Of a stretch of 64,000 nt of DNA, positions 48,506 through 60,633 are shown piece after piece. Below the pieces are notes generated by a model, which was given only the letters and a program-made list of their open reading frames with translations, was not told the origin of the DNA and ran no database searches. The translations under genes were made by a program, and so were the position numbers. Source of the stretch: Chlorokybus atmophyticus. Taxonomy: Eukaryota > Streptophyta > Chlorokybophyceae > Chlorokybales > Chlorokybaceae. Within the stretch, counting starts at the first letter, position 1, and every line of letters starts with the position of its first letter. Location of the stretch: NCBI GenBank assembly GCA_009103225.1, contig RHPI01003124.1:187757-251756 (forward strand). The letters run 5' to 3'.

Positions 48506-49956
48506 ATGGCGACCATGGCAGCGGCGGCGGCGGCGGTGGCGGTGTGGTGCGCAGGAGGCGGCGTGGCAGGCGGTGGGCAGCGAAGGCGAGAGGCACAGCG
48601 CCTCAGCTTGATCAGGAGGAGAGCACTATCAACGGTGTGCTCCACAAAGGAGACCGCCACAACCACATCAACGACAGCAACAGCAACGACGACACCTCGG
48701 CGGACGGTGCTGGCGGTGGCTGCCGTCACTGCGGCTGCAGCCATAGCTCTTCCTATCAGGTGAACGGCACGCTGCTCTTGCCATTCCTTGGTTCAATGCT
48801 GTGAAGTTACACATCAGTCAACCAGTTTGAAACCAAGCTAAGCTAAGCCAAGGCAACTTTTCAAGTAGCACTCTCTCGTTTCAATTGGGCATTTTCATTC
48901 ACAGCTCAAGGTTGGTCAGACAGCTTGCCACTCAGCTCCGCAAATAAGCAAGCAAACTCGTGCATGCATTGTGTGAAGGCAGCTATGAAGCTACCAAACG
49001 ACATTTACACACGCGCACGTATAAACAGGCAAAGCATGCGAGCGGTGTACACACACATACACATAGCGCCGACAGTTGCCCTTCATCCTCATCAAGCTTC
49101 GTAGCATGTGTTTTCTCTAATTGACATTCTCTCCTGCTGCTCAAGTAGGCCGCCCACAGTCTGTGCCCAGCAGCAGGGAAGTGGTTCAGGTCTCCTCCCC
49201 CTCATCTCTTCTCAGACGCAGCGCCTGATCGACCGACTCAACACCGGGGACGTCGACGGGTTCGTCGGGGGCTACGCGGCGGACGCCGTGATGGTGATTG
49301 GAGGGAAGAAGTACAGGTGGGGGTGTTGGTTGATGGAGGAGAGAGAAAGCAGATATAGCTAGCATGCGTGTGTGTGTGCGCGCGAAGCTAAACAGAGCTG
49401 TGTGTTGTACGGGAGGGAATCTGTGTGCCCATTCGTAATGCGTGTGATGTAGTTGTAGAGAGTGTGCGTGATGCATCGCTGTGTTTGCTTGCAGAGGCAG
49501 GAAAGAGATCAGAGGTGCCATACAGGGCCTTGTCGACAAGGGCTTCCTCCCAGTACAGGTGCAGCTACATACATACACATATACTCACATGCGTGTCATG
49601 AGCGCGCATGTGCACATACTTACGCGCGTGCGCACACGCACGATTGACCACAGCATGCGCGCGTGTGCTCACACATACACTTGCACACGTGCGTCCACAC
49701 ACACACATGTCTCAACAGCTTATACATACCTCAACACGCTCACCTCACCACCACCACCACCACCACGTTGATCACCCCACTTCATCCCCATCAGGTGCGG
49801 ACCCTCTCTGTGGGCGAGCTTGACACGGGCCGTCTGATCGAGCGCGGCAAGTACAGCGGGCCCACCGGAGCGGGCAGCTACAGCACCACGTGGCAGCCCG
49901 CAAACAACAACAGCAGCACCAAAGAGTGGGAGATACTGCTCGATGTGTTGGACTAG
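48506..49956 (+). CDS. SnoaL/NTF2-like protein with Ala/Thr-rich targeting leader (4 exons)
   Basis: Exons: 48506-48759, 49149-49316, 49495-49558, 49795-49956; phases close, 215 aa. The first exon encodes Met-Ala-Thr-Met, an Ala run, then an Arg- and Ser/Thr-rich stretch and a hydrophobic TVLAVAAVTAAAAIALPI segment. This fits a plastid or other organelle targeting peptide or a membrane anchor. The rest (LIDRLNTGDVDGFVGGYAADAVMVIGGKKYRGRKEIRGAIQGLV...LDTGRLIERGKYS...YSTTWQ...WEILLDVLD) has the helix-helix-strand pattern of the SnoaL/DUF4440 branch of the NTF2 fold: small cone-shaped ligand-binding or isomerase-like domains. The ligand is unknown. It lies in the same orientation as its neighbours, with 1.4 kb before it and 0.8 kb after. 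Confidence 0.65.
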
Positions 49957-50729
49957 CTGCATAAAAACAACATAGACTCATCGTAGACTTGAGGTACAGT
50001 AGTGTGCCAGGCTGCACCAGGCTGCAGCCGTCCAGCCGGTGACGAGGTTTGATGAAGAGACGACGACGGAGGAGGAGTGAGTCGTTTGTCTGAGATGTGG
50101 CGAGTTACTTGTATATAGATGAACTCTGCTGTATATGCGCAGGCGGTTAGGGCAATCTTGCCGTTGTCGACAATATGTGTCTTTTTGCAACATATGGTGG
50201 CCTTGCAGAGTCATGTGCAAGCGTAGGATTGAGTCGCAACACTCCAGTTCTGTACATGGTTTTGAATCAGTGAGGCTCGGGTGCATTGCTGTACAAGCAA
50301 TTCAGCGTAGTCAGCACTGGTGATGTATTCTCAAGCTTGATGCGCTCATTCGTGATCTCTGCAATGAAGAAGCTGCTGGTAGTGTGGTCCTCGTTTGTTT
50401 GTCCACTGCTTGGTCTGTTGCAACACATACACAATTACGCGCGCTCACGCAACGGCAACAATGCCAACATGCATTACTATACCTTATGCATACACGGTCT
50501 TACTCTGCAGATGCACATGCCTTGTGGCAATGCAAGGCACACGACATACATACAGTGCCATTGAGCTGTACACCCCTTACACAAGCACTCAATATGCTTA
50601 CACTATCCATCCCAGCAAGCGACACTCGGATCATCAAGCAACGCACGCAAACAATGCAGATGGTGTTGGAAAACTAGCAGCCGACTAGCTACCGGTAGTT
50701 CGCATGCATCAGGCAAGAGCGGTGCATTG
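49957..50729. other. Intergenic, nothing recognised
   Basis: 3' flank of the SnoaL-like gene and promoter side of HAKAI. Only short frames. Confidence 0.5.
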
Positions 50730-52861
50730 ATGAAGATCTCCTTCAAGCGCCCCTCCTCCGCCGCCTCCGCCGCCCCGCCGGCGGCGGCGGCTGCAGCTGC
50801 GGCGGCAGCGGCGGCGGTGGTGGCTGAAGTCAAGGCGGAGAGCACAGCCGCAGTCCCTACCCCTGCTCCTCCAGCTGTCACGGTACGGGGAAAGCACACG
50901 TGTAGTCAAGCTGATGCCAGAGCAGGCCAGACTAGGCTAGGCCAGGCCAGGCCAGCCCAACCCAGGCCAGGCCAAGGCGTCGCTTGCATGCACTGTTTAT
51001 TGTTTGTCCTTGTGTAAGTAGCTTGTGTTTGTGCACTTGAAGGTGAAGCGTGAGAGCAATGGGGCTGTCAAGAGGGAGGAAGAGCCCTTTGCCGCTGCAG
51101 AAAGGCTGCAACAGCCGGCGTTGGACACTGCCCAAAAGGTAAAGGCAATAGTCACAAGAAACAAGGCCACATTTGCCTGTTGAGTGTGTAAAATTGACAC
51201 AGCCACAAATACACAATTGATTGTTCGTCGCCTGGGATGCTCATGCCAACACTTAAACTCTCTATTGCTCATTATTGAATCACACGGGATGGCCTGTCAC
51301 TGACCATGCATGAGTACGGTTAGTTCCATAACAGTTGTCAGAATCTACTTGTGTATGTATGTGACTGTCATGTCCCTCCCCCTTGTGTAGAGCGAAAGAA
51401 ATNACCTGCAAGCATCAGAGTCAACAGCTGCTCATGCATGACATAGCACTGGAATGTTTTGTTCAACACCATTTCGCCACCAATGTATCATCGTGTTGGC
51501 ACCAACCCTTAAATGTTGCACGCTTTGCGTGCAGGTCGCCACTCGCGCCAAGAGCGATGAAGCTCTCGACTACGAGTGCGAATATGAATTTGCAAACACG
51601 GGCCTGGACCTGCTGGGCCACAAGGTATACAGCAGCAGCAGCAGCATAACAGTTGTGGGTTACCTGTTGTTGACTTCACTGTCTTTTGCAGGTGGTGCGC
51701 AAGCTCGGGATGAAGACGCATTTTTGTGTCAGCTGCAACTTCCCTATCGTGATCTATGGCAGATTGGTATGCTCCAATGCAGTTTGGTGTCACATGCTGA
51801 AGTTGGTAAAGTTTACATTTGCCTGTCTGAAGCTCAGTAAAGATAATGCTGAAACAGGTGCCGTGCCAACACGCGTACTGCCTCACGTGCGCTAACTCCA
51901 TGCGTGACAGCAACTGCTTCATGTAAGCTGCTATGGTGTGCATCGTATACGTGCCCGTGTGAATACGTGCGTACATGCATGTGCGTTTATACATGCATTG
52001 CGTACGTACGTGCGCACGCGTGAATGCAACATCTATCTGCCAATCAGACTGCAGTAGTGAGAGAGTCTATACACCTGTCATTGTTAGGATACATAGATTC
52101 CAATGGTTCAACAATGATACCCATGTTGTTGTGTTGGCAGTTGCAAAGCAGCGGTGACAGAGGTGGATAGGCGCCCTGCAACAGAGGGCCTGTTCATCTG
52201 CTCGCAATGCCTTCGCTCGTCCCTCACGCAAGAGGAGCTCACGACTCATCGCGAGACGCACGACAAGAAGCCCGCTGCCGCTCCTCCTTTCCAACAACAG
52301 ATACAACAACAACCGCAGCCCAACATGAAACCCGCACCTGACGTGCGGCCTCCTCCACCTCCTCCACCTTCAAGACAAGGCCAAGGCCAAGGCCAAGGCC
52401 AAGGTTTTCCTGGACCCGGCCCGGGTCCTGGACCTGGCTCGGGGCTTGGGCCTGGTCCCGGGATGGGTGCAGGACCTGTCAGACCCGGACCCGGACCTGG
52501 ACCGGGGCCGGGACCCTTTCCTCGGCCTGGTATGGGACCGCCCCCACCTTATGGCATGGAGGGTCCCTTTCCGGGTGCTCGTGGTTGGGACGTACCGGGA
52601 CCTTTTCCTCCCCGGGGTCCTTTCCTAGGTCCGTACGGGCCTGGACCAGGACAGTTCCCGCATCAGGGCCCTCTGCCTCCATGGGGACCGGATTGGGGAC
52701 CTCCCAGAGGACCCGGCATGGGACCCGGCATGTGGGGACCTGGTGGCTATGGTCCTGGTCCTGGCCCGGAGTATGGCATGGGTATGGAAGGTCCCGGAAC
52801 AGGTTTAGAATACGGGTCCCGAGGTCCAGGATCTGGCAAGCAGAAACCCCAAACAGACTGA
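50730..52861 (+). CDS. HAKAI: HAKAI-type RING E3 ubiquitin ligase (6 exons)
   Basis: Exons: 50730-50882, 51043-51138, 51535-51624, 51692-51766, 51858-51922, 52141-52861; phases close, 399 aa. The N-terminus is Ala/Pro-rich. The RING (about residues 125-161) reads FCVSCNFPIVIYGRLVPCQHAYCLTCA...CFIC, the characteristic HAKAI/CBLL1 form with IYGR before the second Cys pair. It is followed by the linked C2H2 finger (FICSQCLRSSLTQEELTTHRETH, about 180-200), the HYB arrangement. The C-terminal 190 residues are Pro/Gly repeats (PGPGPGPG), as in other HAKAI proteins. In plants and animals HAKAI belongs to the m6A RNA methyltransferase writer complex. Intron 2 holds an ambiguous base (51403) and a possible small exon (from 51391) that would introduce a stop, so it was left out. 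Confidence 0.87.
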
Positions 52862-53254
52862 TGTGGTTGGTCCCAATGAAAGTTGCAACGTTACACAACT
52901 GCTTTGCTTGTAGCCCAATGTGGTCATCCATATAATACGCATGACATGAACGCAGCGTGAATAGGTGCGCAACATGGACATTGCACATTGCGTGATCAAG
53001 GACCCAATTCTCATCATGCATGCGTGGGTAGTTATGCACAAGCTTCTAAGTCCATGCATTGTGGTATGCTACAACGTCAGCACTTGGGTGACATGCATGC
53101 ACAAGTGGATGCGTGCATGGGATGAGTACAATCACAGTCCAGCTTCATGCCCCAGCGTACAGTGCCACACTAACCGTGATGTACAAGTAGGGGAAGTGTA
53201 TTATACAGTGGCAAAAAGAACAGCGTGCTTGTGCAAGTTGTGCTCTGTAGAGCA
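52862..53254. other. Convergent 3' intergenic spacer
   Basis: Lies between the stop codons of HAKAI (+) and prefoldin 1 (-). No gene seen. Confidence 0.55.
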
Positions 53255-54338
53255 TCATGAACCTGCTCGGCTAGCAAGAATCTGCTGCGCGAGCGCGGGC
53301 ATCGCCTTCAACAGCTCCCGCAAGTTGCCCTCTATGTCTTGCATTTGCCGCTCCAGAAACTCTTTGGAAGCCTGCACGAATGCTTCAATCAGAAATCACA
53401 GGCACAAGTGTACACTCACACGCGCCCACGCCCACGCCCACGCCCACGCCCACGCCCACGCCCACACGCGTGCACACACTCGTGCACATGCACGCAGCTC
53501 AATACGGTAATGCTGAGACTTGCCTGCAGATTGTGGATCTCAGTGTCGCTGTCCGCTGCCGTTTTCGCTTGCTCTCTCAACAGGGCTTCCTGAGGGGTGA
53601 GGACAAACCTGCCAATGACAATGCAACATGTTGCATGCATGCATGAAGATTCGACAAGTCACAGCCACCCACAGTTTCAATCATGTACAGGAACAAAGCA
53701 CACAATTGTATAGGCTAACCACAACACCACAATAGCCACATACATGCACATGCGCGTACAATACTCATCTCATGCTCATGCACATACATGCATGCGTGGG
53801 ATTCCAGGACTGTGTCGCTTTGCACCAAATGCGGTACATGTACAAGTGTACGTGCGCATGTGTATATGTATGTAAGTAGATGCTTACATGCGGCCGATGC
53901 CCTTGTACATGTTGGTGCCAGCCGGCATGGTGCTGAGCTCCTGGCCAGTGAGCAGAGCCTTCTTCTTCTCAGCTTGCCTCGCGCCAATCTGCGTCGCTAC
54001 CTACAAAGCGTCCCAACCTAACGATGTTGGCATTGCAAAAAATATGGCACGTGTGCCGTTGTCATTGAAAGGTTACAGGTACACACTTTGTGATCATGTG
54101 TGTGTGCGCGCGCATGCTGTTATTTCACAAATTCATACCTGTTTCAGCTTCAGAGCGGTTGTAGTCATCTGTCCTTGCAAGTCGACAAACGCCTGTTGAT
54201 ACCGCAAAACAGATGTCAGCACTGCGCACATTGCAGAAAGCTTGCTAGGCCAGGCCAGGCCAGGCCAGGCCTGAGCGGGAGGGCGGCTACATACGAACAC
54301 AGCACGACACTCACCTCCTTACTAGCTTGCGTCGCCAT
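53255..54338 (-). CDS. PFDN1: Prefoldin subunit 1 (5 exons)
   Basis: Exons, transcript order: 54338-54315, 54192-54139, 54000-53888, 53608-53524, 53371-53255; 393 nt, 130 aa, the usual length. MATQASKEAFVDLQGQM starts the N-terminal coiled coil. GQELSTMPAGTNMYKGIGRMFVL matches the beta-hairpin segment of eukaryotic PFDN1 (NMYxGxGRMFxL). A second coiled coil ends in LKAMPALAQQ. It is a beta-class subunit of the hexameric prefoldin chaperone that passes actin and tubulin to CCT in the cytosol. Intron 4 uses a GC donor (CAG|GCAAGT) and contains a (CCCACG)n run (53423-53464). It is divergent from UBE2O, with starts 977 bp apart. Confidence 0.95.
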
Positions 54339-55314
54339 GCTTTTAATTACTTCTACTCAATCACACACAATATCTACACCTCCTTGCCTACATCGCCAAT
54401 ACCATCGCCAATGCCGCCGCCGCAACAACCGTCAAGTAACCGCAAAATTAATCTGCACACTAATCTAACCACGGTTTGCTTGTGCTCTGCGCACAAGGAC
54501 AAGGCCTTGTGCGCAGAGCCAACTTCCTCATGAGTTGCTTTTCGGAGTCCATTCGGACAGAAAACCCTAGGGTGGCGCCGTCGCCGTCGCCTTTGGCGCC
54601 GCCGGGAAGGAGGACGACCACTAGCAGGTGGACGAGGAGGGGGTAGTCATCAGGTAGATCACGATAGCTGGCTGGATACAAACTGGGTGTTCAGGTAGTA
54701 AGCAGCTGTAGGAAGCATGGAGGAGCACAGCGAGGCATGCTAGCTTGTTCAGGTGAGTTCTGCTGCTGTGTGTGGGCAGAGAAGTGTGTGTCCGTATAAG
54801 GCCGGCATTTGGGTTGCAGCTTTGTTGGCGTTGATTGCTGTCCGATTGCTGGCATTTGGTCCTGTAGTGACTGTACTGGCTGCAGGGTAGCTTGAGGATG
54901 AGTTGTTGGCGTCACTATTGTATGCTTGATGAACTGCTGTGCCAATCCACGCCTACCCTAAACGGGTTTTGTACTTAGTATACATCCCGATTGCTAGCTT
55001 TAAGCTTGAACACGTATCGTTCACCCCCCCAACTGTCGTATGGCGATGTGTAAAGCCAGTCAGTCGTCACTTGATGTGCATTGCAGTGTGTTTGTTGCCC
55101 TTGCAATCTTGTTAAGTAGAATCAAGGCACAAGCACTGGTAGATCCATAGCGGGTGTAATGCGTCGTACAAGCATGTTGCGCACTGTGCGGGCCTGACCT
55201 GGTGGTTGCATGTTTGCTCAGGCTGCTTTACTTCAGTTGCAGGCTCGGAGTGCACTTGAGAGCTCAATCTGTTTGAAGTGCTGGTGTTATAGCTGAGCTT
55301 CTACATTCAACAAG
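54339..55314. promoter_or_regulatory. Divergent intergenic region between PFDN1 and UBE2O
   Basis: About 1 kb serves both genes. It holds a perfect 15-bp hairpin (GCTCTGCGCACAAGG at 54484-54498 and its complement at 54505-54519). No clear TATA box was seen. A minus-strand open stretch at 54460-54681 is not supported by any family. Confidence 0.45.
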
Positions 55315-58300
55315 ATGGACAATGAAAGGCAGGAGTCTCTGCGGTCATTGCCGCAGGTAAGCAGCATGTCATGCCTATTGGCAGATCACCCCTTGTTGGC
55401 CTTGGATGGTTCGTGAATTATTATAAACAGGTCTATCATGAAGATATGGTGCGTTCAAAGCGCGATCCTGCGCTATTGGGTCTTGTGACGAAGGTGGCAG
55501 GGTTGTCGGATAGTGAGGACGATGATGATGACTTGGACGACGAACACGTAAGTATGTGTGGGGTTTTGGTTTACAGGGTTGATCAGATCAACTGGCTGCT
55601 TCGCAACATGTACAAACTGCTGCTAACTAAATGTGTACTACACATGATCGGCTGTGCTCATATATAGATGGTTCCTGCTGCGCCTGTATAAGTTTTTGGT
55701 TCCAAGGGGCTGCCTAGTCAGTGACGTCTTGTGGTTGGAATGATGTGTTGTTTGCTGCCACACCTGGCAAGTCAGTAGTTGGGTGCCTGGTATTGCTTGG
55801 TATAAAAATGTGGTAGAATGTCTTCCTCAGCAAGTCGCTTACTTGGTTTTTCACTGCAGACCAATGTGTCAGCAACACATGCCTCCATGGAATATGGTGG
55901 ATAGTGTCCCACGGTCATCAGTCAGTAGCCGACAGTTATTGTGCCAAAACACATCATGACATGCAGGGTGTTAGTGTACATTCTGTTTCGCCGCCCTAAG
56001 TTGTGTTTCCTGGGCAGGAGCATGACCATGAGCAATGGTCAGACTCCGAAGGCGCAGAAAGTTCCGGTGTGGATGATGAGGCCGCTGGTGAAGAGGATGC
56101 CAACGACGATGATGGCAACCAGGAGGACGGCGTCTTTGTTGATGACATGCAGGCCTTGCAGCAGGGACATGCCATCGTGTATTGGCTCAAGTTGGGCGAA
56201 CGCGAGGAAAGGCTTGACCAGCTGGAGGTACAGACAATGTTGATGTTGCACATCATCATTGAACAAGCTGATTGCATCTATTTGGCCAGCATTGCGTAGT
56301 GTTGGGACAGTTAATAATCTCATTAGCTGCAGGTTTTGGATCGTGCATTTCTACATGGGGATGTGGTGGCAAAAGCTTCCGAACCGTTGGGACAGACCGG
56401 CACAGTGACGGGTGTTCAGCTGCTTCTGGACCTTGAGCTTGGCACTGACTGCAGGCTGCAGATGGTGCCGGCACAGCAGCTGCAGCATGTGCGCCCCTTC
56501 CGCGTTGGCAACTACGTCCTGTATGGCCTTTGGCTTGGCCGTGTTGAGGAGGTAAAGACCTACTCCTGTGTACTCTATGCTGTGGTGTACGTCTGCCAGG
56601 CAGTACATTGATGATTGTGTAGATTGAAGGGCGTTGTGAGTCTATGGTTAACCTTGTTGCTGGCATGGCAGGTTGTTGACAATGTGACCATTCGTTTTGA
56701 GGACGGTTGCGTGTGCAAGGTGCTGCGCGCCACGCCAGAGCGGTTGATACCCAAAGATGAGAATGACCCGTCATGGGATGAAGGAGAGTGTCCTTATTAT
56801 CCAGGCTTGGTAAGCGTGGGCTGTTTGCATTTGTCCGCATGCCATTGCCCCGCTGGTTAATGGCACTTCTGTTGTCTTTTTGGCGTGCGACTCACCTGTT
56901 GCTTTCATGCAGGTTGTTCGCGCAACTTCCAATCACGTCTTTCGGTCGGCCAAATGGCTGCGTGGGTCATTCAGGAATCAAAGAGATGGCGTTGTCACCG
57001 CTGTTGAACCTGGGGACGTGTCTGTGAACTGGATGGCGGCATGCAAGGTGTGTAATTCTGTGCAACATTTCTTGTTTGTATGCAGCATGTGCGTGACTTG
57101 CAGAAAAGGCAATACTTACATTGCTATGTGTGTCTCTCAGGATGCCATGTGGACGAACAACACCCCTCCAGCTACATTGGATGGTTCTAAGCTCGTGCCC
57201 ATGAACTACTTTTCTTACACATGCTGGCAGTTAGGCGACCGGGCGCTGGTACCAGATGGTGAGTGAATGCATGCTGTGTGTGACTGACATTATGTGAGCG
57301 TGCATGTTGTCAGAAGCAGCTGTGCTTGCATGATAGATTCAAGTCCTTGTTGATGTGTTCAACTCTATGCAGGTGTGTGCCAAAGGTTCTCTGCCAGCCA
57401 AGACAAAGCCTCAGATGCTTCAGACGTGGATGCTAGTCAAGATGAACCTGCAGCCGCGGGCACTACCGAGGCGAGCAACTCAACTGCAGCCCCTGCTGAA
57501 GCACCGACAGCTGCTCCTGGCTCTTCCGAAGCTTGCGGTACAGGCTCCAATGCACGCCGGACCAAGCGCGCCGACCAACCGCGCAGACGCCGACAAAACA
57601 AAAAGCGAAAAGACCGAAAGGAGCCCGCAGCTTGCAGCGCAGCGCTCGTTGTGGGCACGCACACCACCGTGGACGTGTTGTGGCAGGATCGTACGGTTGG
57701 TACGGCCGTCCCTGCCCACACTCTGGTGCCTGTCACGCATCTTGGCGATCATGACTTCTGGCCAGATGAGTATGTGTTGGAAGCGTCTGCTCAGAATAAT
57801 GACGGGCGCGTGTCGAGTGCACGCAAGACAGGCATTGTCCACAGTGTCAATGCCAAAGAGCGCACAGCGGTGGTCAAGTGGCTCAAGCGCGGGCCAGGTA
57901 ACCAACTGCTTGGCATGGAAGAACCTGAGGTGGTTAGCGTGTACGAGCTTTCGGAACACACGGACTTCAGCTACCGGTTGGGTGACGTTGTGCTGCGCCT
58001 GCCAACGAACACAGATGATGCAGGCGCGGGTGAGGAAGCGGGCCACCCGGCAGGCGATGAATACAACAAGCATGATGAGGCCGGCACAGCCGAAGCAGCA
58101 GCGCACACGGATGCAACGGCAGCACAACAAGCGGCGGAAGAAGATCAGACTTTGGCCTCGACAGAAGCCCTCTCTGATGTTGGTGAGATCGTTGGGCATA
58201 GCAACGGCCAAGTCAAGGTGGCGTGGGCAGACGGCAGCTGCACATTGGTGGGACCGGAAGAGATATATGTTGTTAGTCACGAGGAGGATGAGCACCCCGA

Positions 58301-59990
58301 AGGGAGTGTGTTGGATGAAGGTGAGGAGCATTTAGACGATGACGGGCACAGTAGTGGTTGGGAGACTGTTGATGAAGGCGCCTGGGATGAAGGGGACCAA
58401 CGCGAGCAGGCTAGTGCGCGTTGGGAGATGGAGGAAGCCGCCACTCAAGCCGAACGAAGTTGGATGGCGTGGCGTGCTGCGGCAGCTGGCATGCATAATG
58501 ACGATATCACCCAACCTTCAGCACCCTCACCATCACAATCACCCGCAACACACCCGCCGGAAGCACAGAGGCAGTCGGCTGCACCAGCCGACAGGGTCGC
58601 CGAGGGACATGTTGTTTCGCGTCTCGCCAGAAGCCTGCTCTCGCGGCTGCCCACGCAGTGGCTCGGGTACCGTGCTGAAGCCGCGCGCACGCATACAGAC
58701 AACCACAATGCCGGCACGTCTCCTGGCTTGAGAGACATTGTGGCTGAGGAAGCAGATCCCCACGCTGCTGACGACCATCTGATCCAGCGCACGCGACGGT
58801 ACAGCGCCTCCAGCGTGGTTCTGAGCTCGATGTTCGGCCCCAGTCTTAGCGCGTGCGGGGGCAGCAGCAGAGCGCGCAGCGGGGTCGACCCTGATGCCGC
58901 CAGCTCAGCTGCGTATGAAACTGTCAGCTCAGTGGGTTATGAGGATGCACAGGATCACATGCCCACTACAGCAAGCCCACCTGCACTGGAAGCTGCAGAC
59001 GCTGCATCATCGCCACACAGAGACTCCTTGCCAGCACCTGCAGATGACACTCCTGAGGCTCATGCTGTTGATGCTGCAGAGTCCCCGGCGTTTGCGCGCT
59101 TTGACACCGCTGATGATATTTCAGATCATTATTTCAAGGATAGACCGCAGCAGATTAGCAATCGGCGCTTTGCTGCGCGCATGCAGCACGAGTGGTCGCT
59201 GCTGCAGACCAACTTGCCGGACACCATCTACGTGCGGTGTTACGAGGAGCGCATTGAGCTCCTGCGCGCGGTGATTGTGGGTGCCGCCGGCACGCCCTAC
59301 CATGACGGGTTGTACTTCTTCGACTTCTACTTCCCACCAGAGTACCCGCAAGTGCCTCCCGAGGCGTATTACCACTCCTTTGGCGTGCGCATCAACCCCA
59401 ACCTGTACGAGAACGGCCGCGTGTGCCTGAGTTTGCTCAACACATGGACCGGCAAGGGCTCAGAGGTCTGGCACCCTTCCACATCCAACATATTGCAAGT
59501 TCTCGTGTCCATCCAGGGTCTCGTGCTCGTACCCAAGCCGTACTACAATGAGGCTGGGTACGAGCGCCAGGTCGGCTCCGCAGAGGGTGAGAAGAACGCG
59601 AAGCTCTACAATGAGAGCGCCTTCCTCCTGTCTCTCAGAACTGTCATGTCGCTGATGCGCAAGCCTCCCAAACCGTTCGAACACCTCGTCAAGAGCCATT
59701 TTCGCCTGGCGCTCCCCAAGTTGTTGAGGTGTTCCGAGGCGTACCTCGCGGGCGCGCGCGTAGGCGGCTTGGATGAGAAGGGCATGCCAGCAAAGCCACG
59801 CAGTCAGGCGGTAGAAGACGGCTCCAACACCAATGGCCAGCAGGAGGCCGCGCCGGCTGGCACTACAGCTGGCGCAGATGACGGGCCTTCTGAAGGGTTT
59901 AAGATCATGCTCGCGAAAATGAAGCCGCAGTTGGAGGCCGCCATTGCTCGGTCAGCAGATGAAGGTGGTGAGGCAGTGCACGCATTGTGA
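55315..59990 (+). CDS. UBE2O: UBE2O-type E2/E3 hybrid ubiquitin-conjugating enzyme (8 exons)
   Basis: Exons: 55315-55356, 55431-55547, 56018-56227, 56333-56551, 56672-56809, 56913-57047, 57141-57258, 57373-59990; 1198 aa. The N-terminus (VYHEDMVRSKRDPALLGLVTKVAGLSDSEDD) is the typical UBE2O/PHO2 opening. SH3/KOW-like conserved regions follow (GDVVAKASEPLGQTGTVTG, VVDNVTIRFEDGCVCKV, LGDRALVPDG). An acidic, low-complexity middle is all in the 2.6-kb last exon. The C-terminal UBC domain (about 930-1100) reads YFPPEYPQVPPEAYYHSFGVRINPNLYENGRVCLSLLNTW, with catalytic Cys about 1011. The enzyme class ubiquitinates substrates without a separate E3. Animal UBE2O clears orphan ribosomal proteins and plant PHO2 controls phosphate transporters; the substrate here is unknown. 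Confidence 0.93.
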
Positions 59991-60633
59991 CGCAGAGAAC
60001 GAGCATATGAAGAGGGCCTGGTTTGCTAGCCACCTATATATCTCCTATGCACTAGTACGGCGCAGCTGGGTGTCACATGTTGTACAGTTTGCTTTTTGGA
60101 CGACACTGTTTGGTTTGTGATTTGCGTAACACAGCGGCCGCTTACCATAGCCTTTCATCGTTGGCTTGATGCACAGCATGCGCCTGCAGGTGTACATACA
60201 ATGTGGCGTGCGATGACCCATGCATAAAACATGCAAGGAGTGTGACTAGCACAGCATGCGGGCAGCCATTACCATTGATATGTTTACCACCGGGCTTATC
60301 TACTGTACCTTCACTGCCGCTAACACCATCATGTGTACACAAGTGCTATTGCACGCAAAATACACTCTCACACACGCATGCTGCCACCGTACCATACCCC
60401 TTATATACACGTTCAGCATGAACTTGACAGGTAACAATCTGGCACGATAGTAGGTGTGCATCGCAATATTATCTGTTTTGCTTGCCACTGCACCTACATT
60501 GCAGTGCGTCTGTTCATTCCTTGCCATTTTGACTTGGCCAGGCACTGATTGCTGTAAAGGAAAAGGTGTGCAGCCAGTGACTAGATGTGCAATTTTAAGT
60601 GACACAATTAGCGCAACGACAGCTCCTCAACCA
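59991..60633. other. Convergent 3' spacer between UBE2O and FPGS
   Basis: About 640 bp, no coding signal. Confidence 0.55.

Noticed and set aside
51391-51441. Extra small exon of HAKAI
   Set aside because: It would bring a stop in frame and contains an N; exons 2 and 3 join in phase without it.
57480-58335. Long frames on both strands inside the UBE2O last exon
   Set aside because: Shadows of the acidic low-complexity UBE2O reading frame, with no family support.
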